A stretch of DNA of 64,000 nucleotides from Macrotis lagotis (GCF_037893015.1 NC_133661.1:184762306-184826305); one strand, 5' to 3'. Shown: positions 37,201 through 49,650, counted from the first letter of the stretch. The notes: generated by a model from the letters alone, not told the origin. Made by a program: numbers and translations.

Positions 37201-38049
37201 ATTCTAGCAGAGTCATGGGCAAGTCATGAGTGTCCATTACTTATGACTAAGTAAATTCTCTCTAACAGAGTTACAGTTCTCAAGAGTTATGAGAATCTTT
37301 CTCCCAAGTGGGGATAGAGACAGTTTCATCCTATTGGATAGGAATATGTCTTTCTTTTCCCTTTTTTTACCTTTTCATGTATCTCTTGAGTCTTTTGTTT
37401 GAAGTCCAAATTTTCTATTTAGCTCTGGACTTTTCATCAGAAAAGTTGGAAGTCTCCTATTTTGTCAAATGTCCATCTTTTGCCCTGGAACAGAAGTCTC
37501 AGTTTTGCAGCATAGTGACTTCTTAGCTGCAGTCCTAGCTCCCTTGCTCTTCAGCATATCGTATTCTAGGCCCTTCAGTCCCTCAATGTTGATGCAGCCA
37601 GGTCCTGTGCAATCCTTACTGTGGCTCCTTGGTATCTAAATTGTTTCTTTCTGACTGCTTGCAGGATTTTATCTTTTATCTGATAATTCTGAAATTTGGC
37701 CACAATAATCCTTGATGTTTTCAATTTGGGATCCCTTTCAGGAGGGATCAATGTATTCTTTAAACAACTATTTTTCCCTCTGGTTCCATGATATCAGGGT
37801 AATTTTCCTTCAAAAGATCCTGAAATATTTTGTCCAAGATTTTTTTCTCCTCAATGTGTTCAGGAAGCCCAAGGAGTCTTAAGTTGTCTCTTCTAGATCT
37901 GTTCTCTAGGTCAAAATTTTGCCCATGAGGTAGTTTATATTTTCTTCTATTTTTTTTCTGATTTGGGTTTTTTTAAAATAGATTCTTGTTGTCTTATGAA
38001 TTCATCAGTTTCCACAGATTCCATTTGCTGTTTTTAGAGAAGAATTTTT

Positions 38050-38220
38050 GAGGCGGCTAGGTAGCATAGTGGATAAAGCACTGGTCCTGGAGTCAGGAGT
38101 ACCTGGGTTCAAATCCAGTCTCAGACACTTAATAATTACCTAGCTGTGTGGCCCTGGGCAAGCAACTTAACCCCGTTTGCCTTGCAAAAAAAAACCTAAA
38201 AAAAAGTAAAAGGAAAAAAA
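38050..38220 (+). mobile_element. WSINE-type SINE
   Basis: Near-consensus copy in L1 ORF1, flanked by perfect TAGAGAAGAATTTT repeats (38,036-38,049 and 38,221-38,234). Confidence 0.95.
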
Positions 38221-38421
38221 TAGAGAAGAATTTTCTTCACTTACCTTTTACAACTCCTTTTCCATTTGCCTGATTGTGGTTTTGAGAGAATTATTTTCTT
38301 TTTGCATTGATCCAATTGTATTTTCCACAGATTTGCTTTCTTGTTGCAAGGTGTTAATTTTCTCTTGCAAGGTATTAACCCTCTCATGGGTTTCTTTTCC
38401 CATTTTTCCCAATTGATTTTT

Positions 38422-38920
38422 TTTATCAAAGATTTTATTTATTTTGAGTTTTACAATTTTTCCCCCTAACCTTACTTCCCTCCCCCTCTCCCACAGAAGG
38501 CAATTTGCCAGTCTTTACATTGTTTCCATGGTATATATTGATCCAAATTGAATGTGATGAGAGAGAAATCATATCCTTAAGGAAGATAAATAAAGTATTA
38601 GAGATATCAAGTTTACATAATAAGGTATCATTTTTTTCTAAATTAAAGTTAATAGTCCTTGGTCTTTGTTCAAACTCCACAATTCTTTCTCTGGATACAG
38701 ATGGTATTCTCCATCACAGATAGCACAAAATTGTCCCTGATTGTTGTACTGATGGAATGAATAAGTCCATCAAGATTGATCATCACCCCCATGTTGCTGT
38801 TTGTGTGTATAGTGTTTTTCTGGTTCTGCTCATCTCATTCAGCATCAGTTCATCCAAATCCCTCCAGGCTTCCCTAAATTTCCATCCTTCCTGGTTTCTA
38901 ATAGAACAATAGTGTTCCAC
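38422..38920 (-). mobile_element. 5'-truncated L1 tail inserted in L1 ORF1
   Basis: About 500 nt of L1 3' UTR and ORF2 end, in the same orientation as its host. Flanked by CAATTGATTTTT at 38,410-38,421 and 38,921-38,932, a perfect 12-bp duplication. A typical short truncated L1 insertion. Confidence 0.9.
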
Positions 38921-39789
38921 CAATTGATTTTTAAACTCCTTCCTGATTTCTTCCAAGAAGTCTCTTTGGGCTGAAGACCAATTCATATTCTCCTAAGAAG
39001 TTCTAGCTCTCTAAGTTAGGGTCTTTGTCTTCAAGGTAGCTTTAAATGGACCCCACCATTTCCTCTGGCTTTTCTTCATTTTCTCAGGATCTTGTCTTGG
39101 GGGAGGGGCTGGCACAGACCTTTGGTTTTGAAAACCCTAGGGGGGTGCTAGAGGCTTTCCTCTGAGGTGTCTGTGACCTTGATTTGTGGCCCACTCCCTA
39201 GGTCTGAGGGGGTGGGGGGAGCAGCAGAGTCTGAATTATCCTTGAATAATATGTGCTGGACCCTTGGGTCATGTAGTTTGTCTTATTATTCACTCTGTCC
39301 TGAGAAAGATCTACTGCCCACACCTGAGCCTGGGATGGAGGTGGGGGTAGAGGGGAGGATGTTGTTACTGTATTTGTTCTGGGAAAAGTCCCTTTCTCCA
39401 ACAGGGTTGGGGGGATACTAAACTGGAAAATACTGGGCTCACAGCCCTGGTCTTCCAGGCCAGTAGAGGTGACGGATTAATGTCACAGCTTTGTTGTGCT
39501 GGAGCTCTCCTGCTTGCTGCGTTGGAACTCTTCCTCCAACCTTGCTGCAGCTTTCCTGCCCATTCACAAAGCCAAAACTTCTGAGACTGTTCTAAGGTTA
39601 GACCCAGGTCTCACCCTGGCAACCCTGTGCTGACTCTCTGCTTGCTGCCCCCATCTCACTCACGTTTCCCTGAGACAGACCTTATTTGTAGATGTTCTTC
39701 TCCTTTGCTCTTTCTGGATTTTGTGAATCTGAATTCTCTTAAAAAGGCTTGATTCATATTGGTTCTGAGGGAAAGTCACCATCTTGGCT

Positions 39790-40003
39790 TAGCATGGAAA
39801 CAATGTAAAGATTATCAGATTGTTTTCTGGGATGGGGTGGGGGGGATGAGAGGGGAAGGAAGGGAGGTTGGGGGAAAAATTGTAAAATTCAAAACATTAC
39901 AAAAAAATTGGTAGAAATATATATTATATATGATTGGTATAATTATATGTAATTGGTAGAAATATATATTTTATATAATTGGGAAACAATATTTATATTA
40001 AAA

Positions 40004-40059
<56 letters not shown>

Positions 40060-40063
40060 AAAT
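39790..40063 (+). mobile_element. Right half of the older L1 3' tail
   Basis: Continues the plus-strand L1 3' UTR from 31,683 (TAGCATGGAAACAATGTAAA, then a G-rich tract) and ends in a GAAA tail. It is the target into which the full-length L1 inserted. Confidence 0.75.
40003..40063. repeat. (GAAA)n microsatellite
   Basis: About 15 GAAA units grown from the L1 tail. Confidence 0.97.
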
Positions 40064-40239
40064 AAAAGAAAAATGATACATGATTATTTCTTAAAGGAAG
40101 AGAGAAACTATCCAAGGTAAAGGTCAGAAAGGAGTGTATTCTAGACATGGAGCATGGAGATAGAAGAATAAATATCCTTTGTGAGGAACAGAAAAAAGTC
40201 AGTTAGCTGGAACACAAACCTTGGGGGACTGAACAAGCT

Positions 40240-40805
40240 ATATATTTTGTCTATTCCCTCAAATCCTCATTTCAGAATTCTTGTCCTTTTCTACCCTTTC
40301 ATCCTAAAGAAGATGTCTACCTTCTTTCCTTCTGTGCCTCTACTCTCATTCCACAACCCTTGTTGTCTGGCTTCCAACTTCATCAATCAATTGAAACAGT
40401 TCTGTGCAAAGAGACCCATGATCTATTAATTTCTAAATCTGATAGTCTTTCCATAGTCCTCATCCTCCTTGATCTCTCTACTGCATTTGAGACTACTGGC
40501 CCCCTAACCTCCTTGATACTCTTTTCTCTAGTTTTTCAGAACAAAACATGTTTTTGGTTCACCTTCCAGTTTGATTGCTCTTTCTCATTTTCCTTTTCTG
40601 GTTCATCATACATATTATGATGGATGATTCAGAACAATGTCTAATGCTGCCTTTCTTTTCTCTGCACCCTCTCATTTATAGCTCTTTGAGAATAAAGAAA
40701 CAGAGATTTATAAAGAATAATAGACAATATACATTATTTAATTTTTGTATTTGTATTTATAGAATCTAGAATAGTACCTTTCACATAGGAGTGGCTTAAT
40801 AAATA
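40240..40805 (+). mobile_element. L2 LINE remnant with reverse transcriptase codons
   Basis: A plus-strand frame in this segment (40,360-40,620) includes LILLDLSTAFETT, the L2/CR1-type reverse transcriptase motif with its catalytic Asp region, and SFSGSSY further on. The L2 3' end (GGCTTAATAAATACTTGC) follows at about 40,785. Ancient and not functional. Confidence 0.7.
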
Positions 40806-40811
40806 CTTGCT

Positions 40812-43430
40812 TTTCAAGCAAATTATAGACCAATCTCCCTAATGAATATTGAGGCAAAAATTTTAAATAAAATGTTAGCACATAAATTACAAGTTATTGC
40901 TAGAATAATATACCATGATCAGGTAGGATTTATTTCAAGTTGGCAGTGATAATTCAATATTAAGAAAATAATCAAAAATAATTGACTATATCGATAACAA
41001 AGCTAACAGAAATCATATAATTATCTCAATAGATGCTCAAAAAGTCGTTGACAAAATACAATAAACATTCCTTTAAAAACACTAGAAAGTATAGAAAATA
41101 GAGTTTTCTTTAAAATAATAAGTAATATCTATCTAAATCATCCACAAGCATTTTATGTAATGGGGTTAAATAAGGAGCATTTCCAATAAGCTCAGGGGTG
41201 AAACAAGGATGTCTATTATCATCACTACTATTCAAAATAGTATTAGAAATGATAGTTTTAACAATAAAAGAAAAAATAAATTGAAGGATTTAGAATTAGC
41301 AATGAAGAAATAAAATTTCACTCTTTGCAGATGATATGATTATTATACTTTGACAACCCTAGAAATTAACTAAAAACTACTTTATAAATTAACTTCAGCA
41401 GAATATAAATAAATCCACATAAAACATCAGCATTTCTAGATTATAAACAATAAAGCCCAAGGGAAAGAGATAGATAATATAAAATACTTGGGAATCTATC
41501 TTCCAAAAAAAATCCAGAAACTATATGAATAAACTTACAAAATAATTTTTCATGCAAATAATGTCAGATCTAAATACTTGGAAAAACATTAATTGCTCAT
41601 GATTTAATATAATAAAAATGACAATTCTACCCAAATTAAATTATTTAGTCAATGTCAAACACTCAAACTATCAAACTACCAAAAACACTATTGGGGGCAG
41701 CTAGGTGACCCAGTGGATAGAGCATCAGTCCTCGAGTAGAAGGATCTAAGTTCAAATTTTATCTCAAACACTTGAAACTTACTAGCTGTGTGACTTTGGA
41801 TAAGCCATTTAGCCCCACCTCCCCATAAACCACACCCCACACCTCCCAAAAAAAAAAAAAAAAAATCAAGGAAACAGATGGAAAAAATGTAATGGGAGGT
41901 GGCCTAGCTGTACCAGATCTAAAACTATATTATAAAGTGGCAGTCATAAAAAACTGCCTGGTACTAGTTAAGAAATAAAGTAATAGATCAGTGGATTGAA
42001 GTAGGTACAAAAGAAACAATAGCAGTAGTAAATGACTACTGTTTGACAAACCCCAAAACATTAGCTTTTGGGATAAGAACTCATTATTCAACAAAAACTA
42101 CTTGGAAAACTGGAAAACAGTATGGCAAAAACTAGGTATGGAGGTCAAAATGGATACAGAATTTAGACATAAATACTTTAGACCAATTAAAAGAACAAGA
42201 AATATTCTATCTGTCAGATCTAAGATGACAAGGAAAAATTTATGACTAAACAAGAAAAAAGAGAACATTATAAATTGCAAAGTGGATGATTTTGGTTACA
42301 TTAAATTTAAAAGGGTTTGCACTAATAAAAGCAATGCCTCCAAGATAAGAAGGAAAAGAGAAAGTTGGGAAGCAATTGTCATAGCTACTGTTTCTAATAG
42401 AAGACCCATTTTTAAAATATAGAGAGAACTGAATCAAATTTATGAGATTATAAGTCACTCCTCAATTGATAAATGGTCAAAGTATATGAACAGGCAGCTT
42501 TCAGATGAAGAAATTAAAACCATATAAAATCATATGGGAAAATACTCCAAATCATTATTTATTAGAGAAATGTAAATTAAAACAACTATGAAGTGCCACC
42601 CAATACCTATCAGATTGACTAAGATGACAAAAAAGGAAAACAATCAATGTTGAAGAGGATATGGGAAAATTGGGACATTAATGTACTGTAGGTGCAGTTG
42701 TGAAGTGGTCCAGTCATTCTGAAGAGTAATTTGGAAATATGACCAAAGAGCAATAATACTTATCACACTCTATGACCCAGAAATGTCCATACTATGTCCA
42801 TATCCCAACAAAAATCATAAAAAATGGTAAAATTCCCATATGTTCAAACATATTTATAGCAGCTCTTTTTGGAATGGTAAAAAATTGGAAATTGATGGGA
42901 TGCCCATCATTTTGGGAATAACTGAATAAGTTGTGGTATATGAATATTTTGTGGTTCTATTATTCTATGAGTGGCCAGACTTTAGAGAAATATGGAAAGA
43001 ATTACATGAACTGAATTAAGAGAATACTGTACACATTAACTACAACAATGTGAGATGATCAACTATGATGGGTGTGGCTCCTCTCAGCAGTTCAAGATCA
43101 AGCATATCTTGCAAAGCCAGACATGAACAATGCCATCCACTAAGAGAAATAAACCATGGAGTCTGAATGTTTTCGATGTTCACTTTTTAAAACTTATTTT
43201 GTTTTTTTCTTTCTTTCTCATAGTATATTTTTCTTTCCCCTTAGTTCTAACTCCTCTTTCAGAACATAACTAATATGGAAATATGTTGAACAGGATTGTT
43301 AATACACAGGTTTTAACAGACTGTGGTCATGGACCAGGGAGAGAGAAAGAAGGGTGGTAGAAAAAATTGTGGAACTCATATATATGTAAATGAATGAAAA
43401 ATTACCATTGAAATTAATTGGAAATTAAAA
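40812..43430 (+). mobile_element. 5'-truncated L1 (ORF2 to 3' end)
   Basis: Begins in the reverse transcriptase region (AATTATAGACCAATCTCCCT) and includes the TTTGCAGATGATATGAT stretch encoding the FADD-type catalytic motif near 41,325. Runs to a 3' UTR fading at about 43,430. Multiply broken; carries a SINE at 41,696-41,862. Confidence 0.85.
41696..41862 (+). mobile_element. WSINE-type SINE, diverged, A-tailed
   Basis: GGGGGCAGCTAGGTGACCCA head, degraded body and a 17-base A run as tail. Confidence 0.9.
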
Positions 43431-43607
43431 TTTCAATTAAAAAATAAAAACTAAATAATTGGTTTTTGTTGATAAGTTAGTTAACTTATCAGCTATCATG
43501 GATTTAATTATCATCACATAAAGTTTATTTCACAGATCTCTAGAGGCAACCACAGGATCATATCAATACCAATTGTATATTTCAATTAAATGTTGCAAAA
43601 ACAGTTC

Positions 43608-43919
43608 AAATGGACAGGTAGGTGGACTAATGGATAATGCACTAGACCTGAAGGCAGGAAGTCCTGACTTCAAATCTGGCTTCAGACATTTACTATTTAA
43701 GTGGACAAGTCACTTAAGCCTGTTTACCTCAGTTTCCTTTAAAATTCCTGTAAAATGAGTTAGAGAAAGAAATGGCAAACCAGTATGGTAACTTTGCCAA
43801 GAAAACCCAAATGAGGAGCAGCTAGAGTCAGGAGGACCTGAGTTCACATCTGGATTCAGGCACTTAAAAATTATGTAGCTGAGTGACCTTGGGCAAGTCA
43901 CTTAGCCCCATTGCCTTGC

Positions 43920-43950
<31 letters not shown>

Positions 43951-43990
43951 GACCCAAAATGAGCTAAGATTTAGACATGACTGAAACAAC
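43608..43990 (+). mobile_element. MAR1 CORE-SINE, split
   Basis: tRNA-like head (ACAGGTAGGTGGACTAATGG), CORE (CCTCAGTTTCC, AAATGGCAAACCAGTATGG), then after an inserted SINE the RTE-like end (TTAGACATGACTGAAACAAC). Confidence 0.85.
43813..43950 (+). mobile_element. Partial WSINE-type SINE with GAAA tail
   Basis: A copy lacking part of its head (AGCAGCTAGAGTCAGGAGG joins the first box directly to GAGTCAGG), ending CCTTGCAGAAAG and an (GAAA)n tail. Inserted in MAR1. Confidence 0.85.
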
Positions 43991-44254
43991 TGAACAAAAA
44001 AAAACAGCTCAAATACCACATGTCCAAAACAGAATTCATTAACTTTTACTCAAAACCCTACTATCTACAAAACTTTCCTGTTCTTATGGAGAGCAATGCC
44101 ATTTTTCCAGAATAACATGATTTAAGAATTATAATTTCAATATTATTCTTGACTACTTAATCTCCTTCACCACATACAGCCAAGTACAAATCTCTTGATT
44201 CTGTCCTTTTCTCTGTACTCACACAATCAGGTCCTCATCATTTCTCATCTAGAT

Positions 44255-44443
44255 CAGTAGTGTAAGACTTAAATAGAAATTGAAATCTGCACTTTTGACT
44301 TAGAAAACTACAAATGAATGTTATCTATGTTTAATGCATTTTTATTTATATTGTTAAACATTTCCCAATTATATTTTCATCTTGTTCTAGACACTGGAGT
44401 TACTCATTGAAAGTTCCCAAGTACTGCAAGTTTGATACCTCTA
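44255..44443. mobile_element. hAT-like MITE remnant
   Basis: Same family as 6,286-6,467 in the other orientation: CAGTAGTGTAAGACTT at the left, ACTTGC/AAGTTTGATACCTCT at the right, and TTTCCCAATTATATTTTCAT inside. Confidence 0.5.
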
Positions 44444-44589
44444 ACATAGACTCTTGTAATGATCTCCTTTTGTTAAAATTAAGGTTTATTTTATTTTTAA
44501 ATTTTAAATAAAACAAATATTCCCAAAGCAGAATACCTAATTGGTATCCCTCCTACATGTCTCTTTCCACTCATTTCCATCTCTTCAGT

Positions 44590-44985
44590 CACTGAAATGA
44601 TTTTCTTTATATGCTAATCTATCCATGACCTTTCTCAGTAAACTCCATTAACTTCTTATTACTTCCAGAATGAAATATAATCTCCTCTTTTGGACTCTTA
44701 AAGCCCCCTTCAACTTGATTCAAATTCACATTTCTAAGCCTGCTATACATTCCTTCCTTTTCTGCATTCCACTGACCAAACTAGCCTTCTATCTGTTTCT
44801 GACACAATATTACATCTCCATTCCCTATATCTTTGCCCAGTTCCCCCCAAACCTGCCAAGCACTCCATTCTTACCTCTACCTCAAAAAAGATCCAACTCT
44901 AGTACCATCTACGTGAAGATTTTATTGATCCCAGCAATTACCACCAGTGCCCTCCCCCGCCAATTACCTAATGTTTATTTTGTAT
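44590..44985 (+). mobile_element. L2 LINE 3' region
   Basis: Diagnostic L2 succession: CATTAACTTCTTATTACTTCC, then CTTAAAGCCCCCTTCAACTT, then TTTGCCCAGTTCCCCC and a CTACGTGAAG stretch. Ancient. Confidence 0.75.
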
Positions 44986-44987
44986 AG

Positions 44988-45240
44988 CAACTAGGTAGCA
45001 CAGTGTAAAGAGTTCTGGGCCTGGAATCAGGAAGATCCAAGTTTACAGTCAAACTCAAACACTCCCTGGTGGTGCGATCCTAGGTAAGTCCCTTAACTCC
45101 TCTCTGCCTTACTTTCCTTAACTGTAAAATGAGGACAATAGCATCTACTTTTCAGGATTGCTGTATCAAATGAGATAATATTTGGTGTTTTAAGCATTTA
45201 TCACAGTGTCTATCACAAGAGTAGGCATTATATAAGTCTT
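44988..45240 (+). mobile_element. MIR-type SINE
   Basis: tRNA-like head (GCAACTAGGTAGCACAGTG), MIR core (CTTTCCTTAACTGTAAAATG), then GATAATATTTGG. Confidence 0.75.
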
Positions 45241-45279
45241 ATTCCTTTCCCTTTTTCACTATATATTATATGTGTACAC

Positions 45280-45430
45280 ATTTCATCCAATAGAATGTAA
45301 TTTCTCAAGAGCATAGTTTACTTTTTGTTTGTACTTTTCTTTGGTTTTTTTTATAATTTGTTTCTATTTTTTTATTCCTTAGCACCTAACACAAAGAGCA
45401 GTAGATCACTGCATTAGGTGCTAGGGATAC
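45280..45430 (+). mobile_element. L2 3'-end remnant
   Basis: AATAGAATGTAATTTCTCAA and CTTAGCACCTAACACAAAG match the usual L2 3' end order. Weak. 45,430-45,800 has a short MIR-like scrap near 45,505 and otherwise nothing recognised. Confidence 0.45.
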
Positions 45431-45799
45431 CAAGAAAAAATATAAATGCTTGTCCATCAATTGATTGATTGGAAGGGGCTTCAGAAGTTACTGCTCAGCT
45501 CTTCATTTTACAGATGAGTAAATGAAACTCAGAGACATTGTAATGGGAAAATATCTTCTCTCTGAGTTCATGTGTAACTGCTCCCAAATAGATATTTAAC
45601 CCAGAATATAGAAATTATAGAGGTTAAAAAAAAACCTGAATTGTATTATTATGTACAAACAGAGGTTCTGGTCTCAGAGAATACCCAAACCTTCATCAGG
45701 ATTCAAACCAGACTCTTTATAGTCAAAATTATGTCAGAGTGACAAAGAAATAATCCTTTTTATGTATTGAAATTTTGTACATTCCTCTTAGGTCACAAA

Positions 45800-45801
<2 letters not shown>

Positions 45802-45850
<49 letters not shown>
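45802..45850. repeat. (GA)n microsatellite
   Basis: About 24 GA units. Confidence 0.98.
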
Positions 45851-45852
<2 letters not shown>

Positions 45853-46009
45853 AAGAGACCGAGAGACTGATAATTTCAGTTCTTCCTTCAAAAGTCATAA
45901 AAGTTGAACAAACATTAAGTCATTACTTCATACATCTCCTAAGAAGGAAAAAAAAGTGCATCAAATATACTCAAAGATTTTTAAAATACTTTTTTTAAAA
46001 AGACAAAAA

Positions 46010-46290
46010 AAAAACAAAATCAGTCCCTGCTATCATGGAGCTTACATTATAATAGAAACAAATATTTGTAAATATACATAGCATATAATAGCCATATATT
46101 GAAATGCCACAAAATAGTGGGAAGGTAGCATTAGAAGTAAAGGCACAAATGAATAGGTGGAATCCTAAAGAAACTCTAGCCCAATCTATTTACATAATTG
46201 ATAAGGAAACTGAGGCCCCAAAAAAGTTAAGAGACATGAAACTAGTTACTCAGAAGCAGGATTAGATTCAAGGTCTCATGGGTTCTAGTC
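46010..46290 (-). mobile_element. L2 and MIR-like remnants
   Basis: AGTCCCTGCTATCATGGAGC (L2-like, minus) followed at about 46,195 by GATAAGGAAACTGAGGCCCC (MIR-like, minus). Boundaries are loose. 46,300-46,950 contains a short TA repeat near 46,696-46,715 and nothing else recognised. Confidence 0.45.
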
Positions 46291-46959
46291 TGCTATTTTT
46301 TTTAATTACAATATGTGGGACTTTTCTCCACAGATATCTGTTTACTTATTTATGTTGTATTTGTCTCTATATGATTGAATTAAAGTCCATGCACTTTGGA
46401 ATCATATAGAAAGTGATGTGACTATTCTGAATATTAGCTAAGCAATACAGGCTTTGAGTATTGACCAGAAATTCTATCAGGATTTAAATCTCAATTAGCA
46501 TACTGTGATGCCATATATGATAAAAGCAAAAACTCTTCTCTTACTTGAGAATGATTAGAAAAGACTTATATACTGCTACAATATGTATATTTATAACAAG
46601 GGTTCCATTTTCCCCCATTGAAGGAAGTGAAAATATATGCTTGCTAATTGAAAAAGTTAACATTTAATTTTTGAAATGAAAATGATGATTGATATATGTA
46701 TATATATATATATATTACACAAAAGATTTTCAGCTCTTCTAGTAAAATGAACTATGCTAGGTTTCTGAGAAAAAATAGAGAGAGTAAATATAGTATTACA
46801 GATAGGGTTGACTAAAGAATTCTCTATCTATTGCCAACTTGTGATTAAACCAGGTTTCTTGATCCATTTCAGGGTGTAATTATGGCAGATACAGTTTGAA
46901 GCACTATACTATAAAATGTTTATAAAATAACAATAATGTACATGACCAGTCCAAGAAAT

Positions 46960-47215
46960 TGTCATAATAGCTAACATTTACACAGTGGTTTCAGATTTAT
47001 AAAGCATTTTGCATGCTTTATATTGCTTCATTTTATCTTCACAAAAGCACTTTGAAAGGGTACAATTATTATCTCATTTTGTATAAGGGGAAACTGAGAC
47101 AGATAGAGATTCAAAGACTTGTTGAGGGTTACATGGTTAAATTTGTCTGAGACAAGATTTGAACTCAGGCCCTGTGGACTCCATGTATAATGCTCTATTC
47201 AACTGATGCATATCC
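46960..47215 (-). mobile_element. MIR-type SINE
   Basis: Minus-strand MIR/MIR3 order: CATTTACACAGTGGTTTCAG, TATAAAGCATTTTGCATGC, GGGGAAACTGAGACAG and TTTGAACTCAGGCCC. 47,216-47,830 holds nothing recognised. Confidence 0.75.
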
Positions 47216-47839
47216 ATGAATGTTAAAGAGCTAGAGTAAACCCTTCAGTGAACATAATAATTCCTTATGAAAGATTCATGGGACAACAAAGAAAAAAGCT
47301 CCACATGCAAAGAGGATGTACATTGGTTGCAATTCACAGCAGTGGACATTTACCTATATCAGTAAGATCATAGATGGCTCAATGAATTAGTTACAGTATG
47401 GGGATATCATTAAAACACCAATATAGGTGTTGATATGATTTAGTGATTGCCTAAGGTATATGGTTCCAATGGATCTACCAGGGAGATAAAGAAGAGGAAA
47501 TTGGAAGGAGATATCATAGAAGAGAGACCTAATTCTGGAATGAAGACCATAAAGAGGGAATAAGTAGTGAGCTCAAGATCATGATTAAATCTTAAGAGAT
47601 ACACAGCTGGTTTATTAATTTCTTAGATTTGTATATTCTTACATCTAGTTTTATTGTATTTTCTGAACTTTCATCTTTCTTGATGCATAAATCCTTCCCT
47701 ATAGACTAAATCAGATTGAGGATAACTATTAAACCTCAAATCCATTGGTGAGCTAGGGAGAATTTATCCCAAACATGTGAAGACTTCCTCTTGTAGAATG
47801 GGCACATGAGACAAATTTGTTCCAACAGCCAAGGACCTG

Positions 47840-48065
47840 ACTATGGAACACTTAGAACTTGGTGAGACATCAAAGATGTCAAGGTCATCCATTGCATCCC
47901 GAGTCATTTTGAGTCATCTTGACTCTTGTCCCACCACTGGACTTCAATGATTCTGGAAAAGAGAATGAGGCTGACAACTTTGTGAAACTGCCTCACTAAA
48001 ATGCAATTTGTGCTCAAGTCAAGATGTCACTCCATGATCTCACTGGCCCTCTCTAATGAAGGAAA
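47840..48065 (+). mobile_element. Unnamed marsupial SINE-like repeat
   Basis: Blocks GATTCTGGAAAAGAGAATGA, CTTTGTGAAACTGCCTCACT and TCAAGTCAAGATGTCACTCC form a repeat seen in reverse at 29,448-29,615. Confidence 0.6.
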
Positions 48066-48351
48066 AAACATGCTTCAGCCATGAAGAATGGAGGGCTGGG
48101 AAGAGGAATGGAGGGCTGAGAAAAGGAATAGACACTGTACTTAGAGGTTTTCAATAGTGATGGTAAATGCATTTAAAAGTATTGGATAGCATTTTAGAGT
48201 ATAAGAGCATTTAAGAGTATTAGAATTTTTTGCCCAGAGTAACTAGTACAAAGATAAAACAGTGATTTCAGAATCCTCCTTTGTCTTTCTCCACAACACA
48301 TTAAGTATGGTGATCTTGACATCCTGAATGAAATGAAAGCTTTCTATTTGG

Positions 48352-48352
<1 letters not shown>

Positions 48353-48412
<60 letters not shown>

Positions 48413-48688
48413 GAGGGAAGGATAAAGGAAGGGAGGGAGGGAGGAAGGAAGGGAGGGAGGGAGGGAGGGAGGGAGGAAGGAAGGAAGGAAGGAAGGAAGG
48501 AAGGAAGGAAGGAAGGAAGGAAGGAAGGAGGGAGGGAGGGAAAGTAAAGGAAGGGAGGGAGGGAAGGGGAAGGGAGGGATGAAGAAAGGGAGGAAGGGAG
48601 GGGAGGGGAGGGAGGGATGAAGGAAGGGAGGAAGGAAAGAAGGAAGAAAAGAAGGAAGAAAGGAGGAAAGAAAAGAAGGACAGAAGGA

Positions 48689-48752
<64 letters not shown>

Positions 48753-48755
48753 AAT
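48353..48755. repeat. 400-bp polypurine compound microsatellite
   Basis: (GA)n to about 48,408, then GGGA/GGAA/GAAG arrays, ending in (GAAA)n. The plus strand is pure purine over nearly all of its length apart from a few T and C interruptions. No gene. Confidence 0.98.
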
Positions 48756-49280
48756 GTATGATGTGAGAAATTTCTAACTGAGCAATGGCTCTAAGATTTC
48801 CATTTCATCACAACCCCAAATAAAGAGATTGCTAATACTGGATTTGTGGTACTTCAGGTTAGAACCATAGAATCATAGAGTTTTAGAATTTCCACTCAAT
48901 GAAGAAATGTTATCTACAACATCATCTTCTATTTTAATTTCACTCAAGAAGCAACATCACAAAACAGGCCTTTCCATTGTTGGATAGCTCCTAATATTAG
49001 AAATTGCTGGATATCATGCCATACAATATCTCTATATAACATTTATCCATTTACCAGAATGTTTGTCATCAAAAGCTTAGGGGAAAAAAACATTTATCCC
49101 TCTTCCACATGACAACCAATCAGATATTCCATATAGCTCTGTGTCTACTATAAATTTAATGAGTATCATATCTTTCCTAAATCATTCCACTTAATATCCC
49201 TGGTATCCTCCATTCTTCCTCATATGACATGAATTCTAGATGTTTCAACTCTTCTTTTTAAATGTCTTCCAATGTCCCTT
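48756..49280. other. No recognised feature
   Basis: AT-rich DNA; a MIR-like scrap (ACCATAGAATCATAGAG) lies near 48,863. Nothing else recognised. Confidence 0.4.
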
Positions 49281-49297
49281 TTAAAATATAGTAGCTA

Positions 49298-49459
49298 AAG
49301 GGTGGCTAGGTTGCACAGTGGATAGAGCACTGGCTTTGGAGTCAGGAGGGCCTGGGTTCAAATCCAGGCTCAGCCACTTAATAATTACCGAGCTGGGCAA
49401 GTCAATGAACCCCACTGCCTTGCAAAAACAAACAACCAAAAATAAATAAATAAATAAAT
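49298..49459 (+). mobile_element. WSINE-type SINE
   Basis: GGGTGGCTAGGTTGCACAGT head, CCTTGCAAAAACAAAC end and AAAT tail. Flanks AAAATATAGTAGCTA (49,283-49,297) and AAAATATAATAGCTA (49,460-49,474) are a duplication with one change. Confidence 0.93.
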
Positions 49460-49489
49460 AAAATATAATAGCTAGAACTGTATACAATA

Positions 49490-49650
49490 TTCCAAAGTTG
49501 GACTGACCAATATGGTTTTGGTCCTTGCTATTCTTTATACAGGTCAAATCATCTCCCCAATCAGAGTACTTCCATTAGCTTTCCTCTCATACTTGAATTC
49601 TCTCCCTCTTTGTATATGCCTCCTACCATCCTTGGATTCATTTAAGATCA
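49490..49650 (+). mobile_element. L2-like remnant
   Basis: Weak L2 3' region similarity: TTGAATTCTCTCCCTC and TGCCTCCTACCATCCTTGG. Confidence 0.4.

Larger units (their letters stand above)
31684..39789 (-). mobile_element. Near-full-length L1 with nested insertions
   Basis: Read on the minus strand: 5' end at 39,789 (AGCCAAGATGGTG); 5' UTR to about 39,000; ORF1 about 38,990-37,430 (interrupted twice); an inter-ORF stretch; then ORF2. ORF2 shows an endonuclease region (36,688-36,224), reverse transcriptase (about 36,200-34,200; [16 protein letters not shown] in 35,192-35,001) and a C-terminal Cys region (32,936-32,382; CWKGCGESGTLIHCWWSC). The 3' UTR ends near 31,700. ORF2 is broken by several stops and frame changes. 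TAGCATGGAAACAAT at 31,669-31,683 and 39,790-39,804 is a perfect 15-bp target-site duplication. After removing inserts the length is about 6.5 kb. Confidence 0.9.

Noticed and set aside
48353-48547. Arg/Glu-rich 64-codon frame
   Set aside because: It is a translation of GA/GGAA simple repeat.
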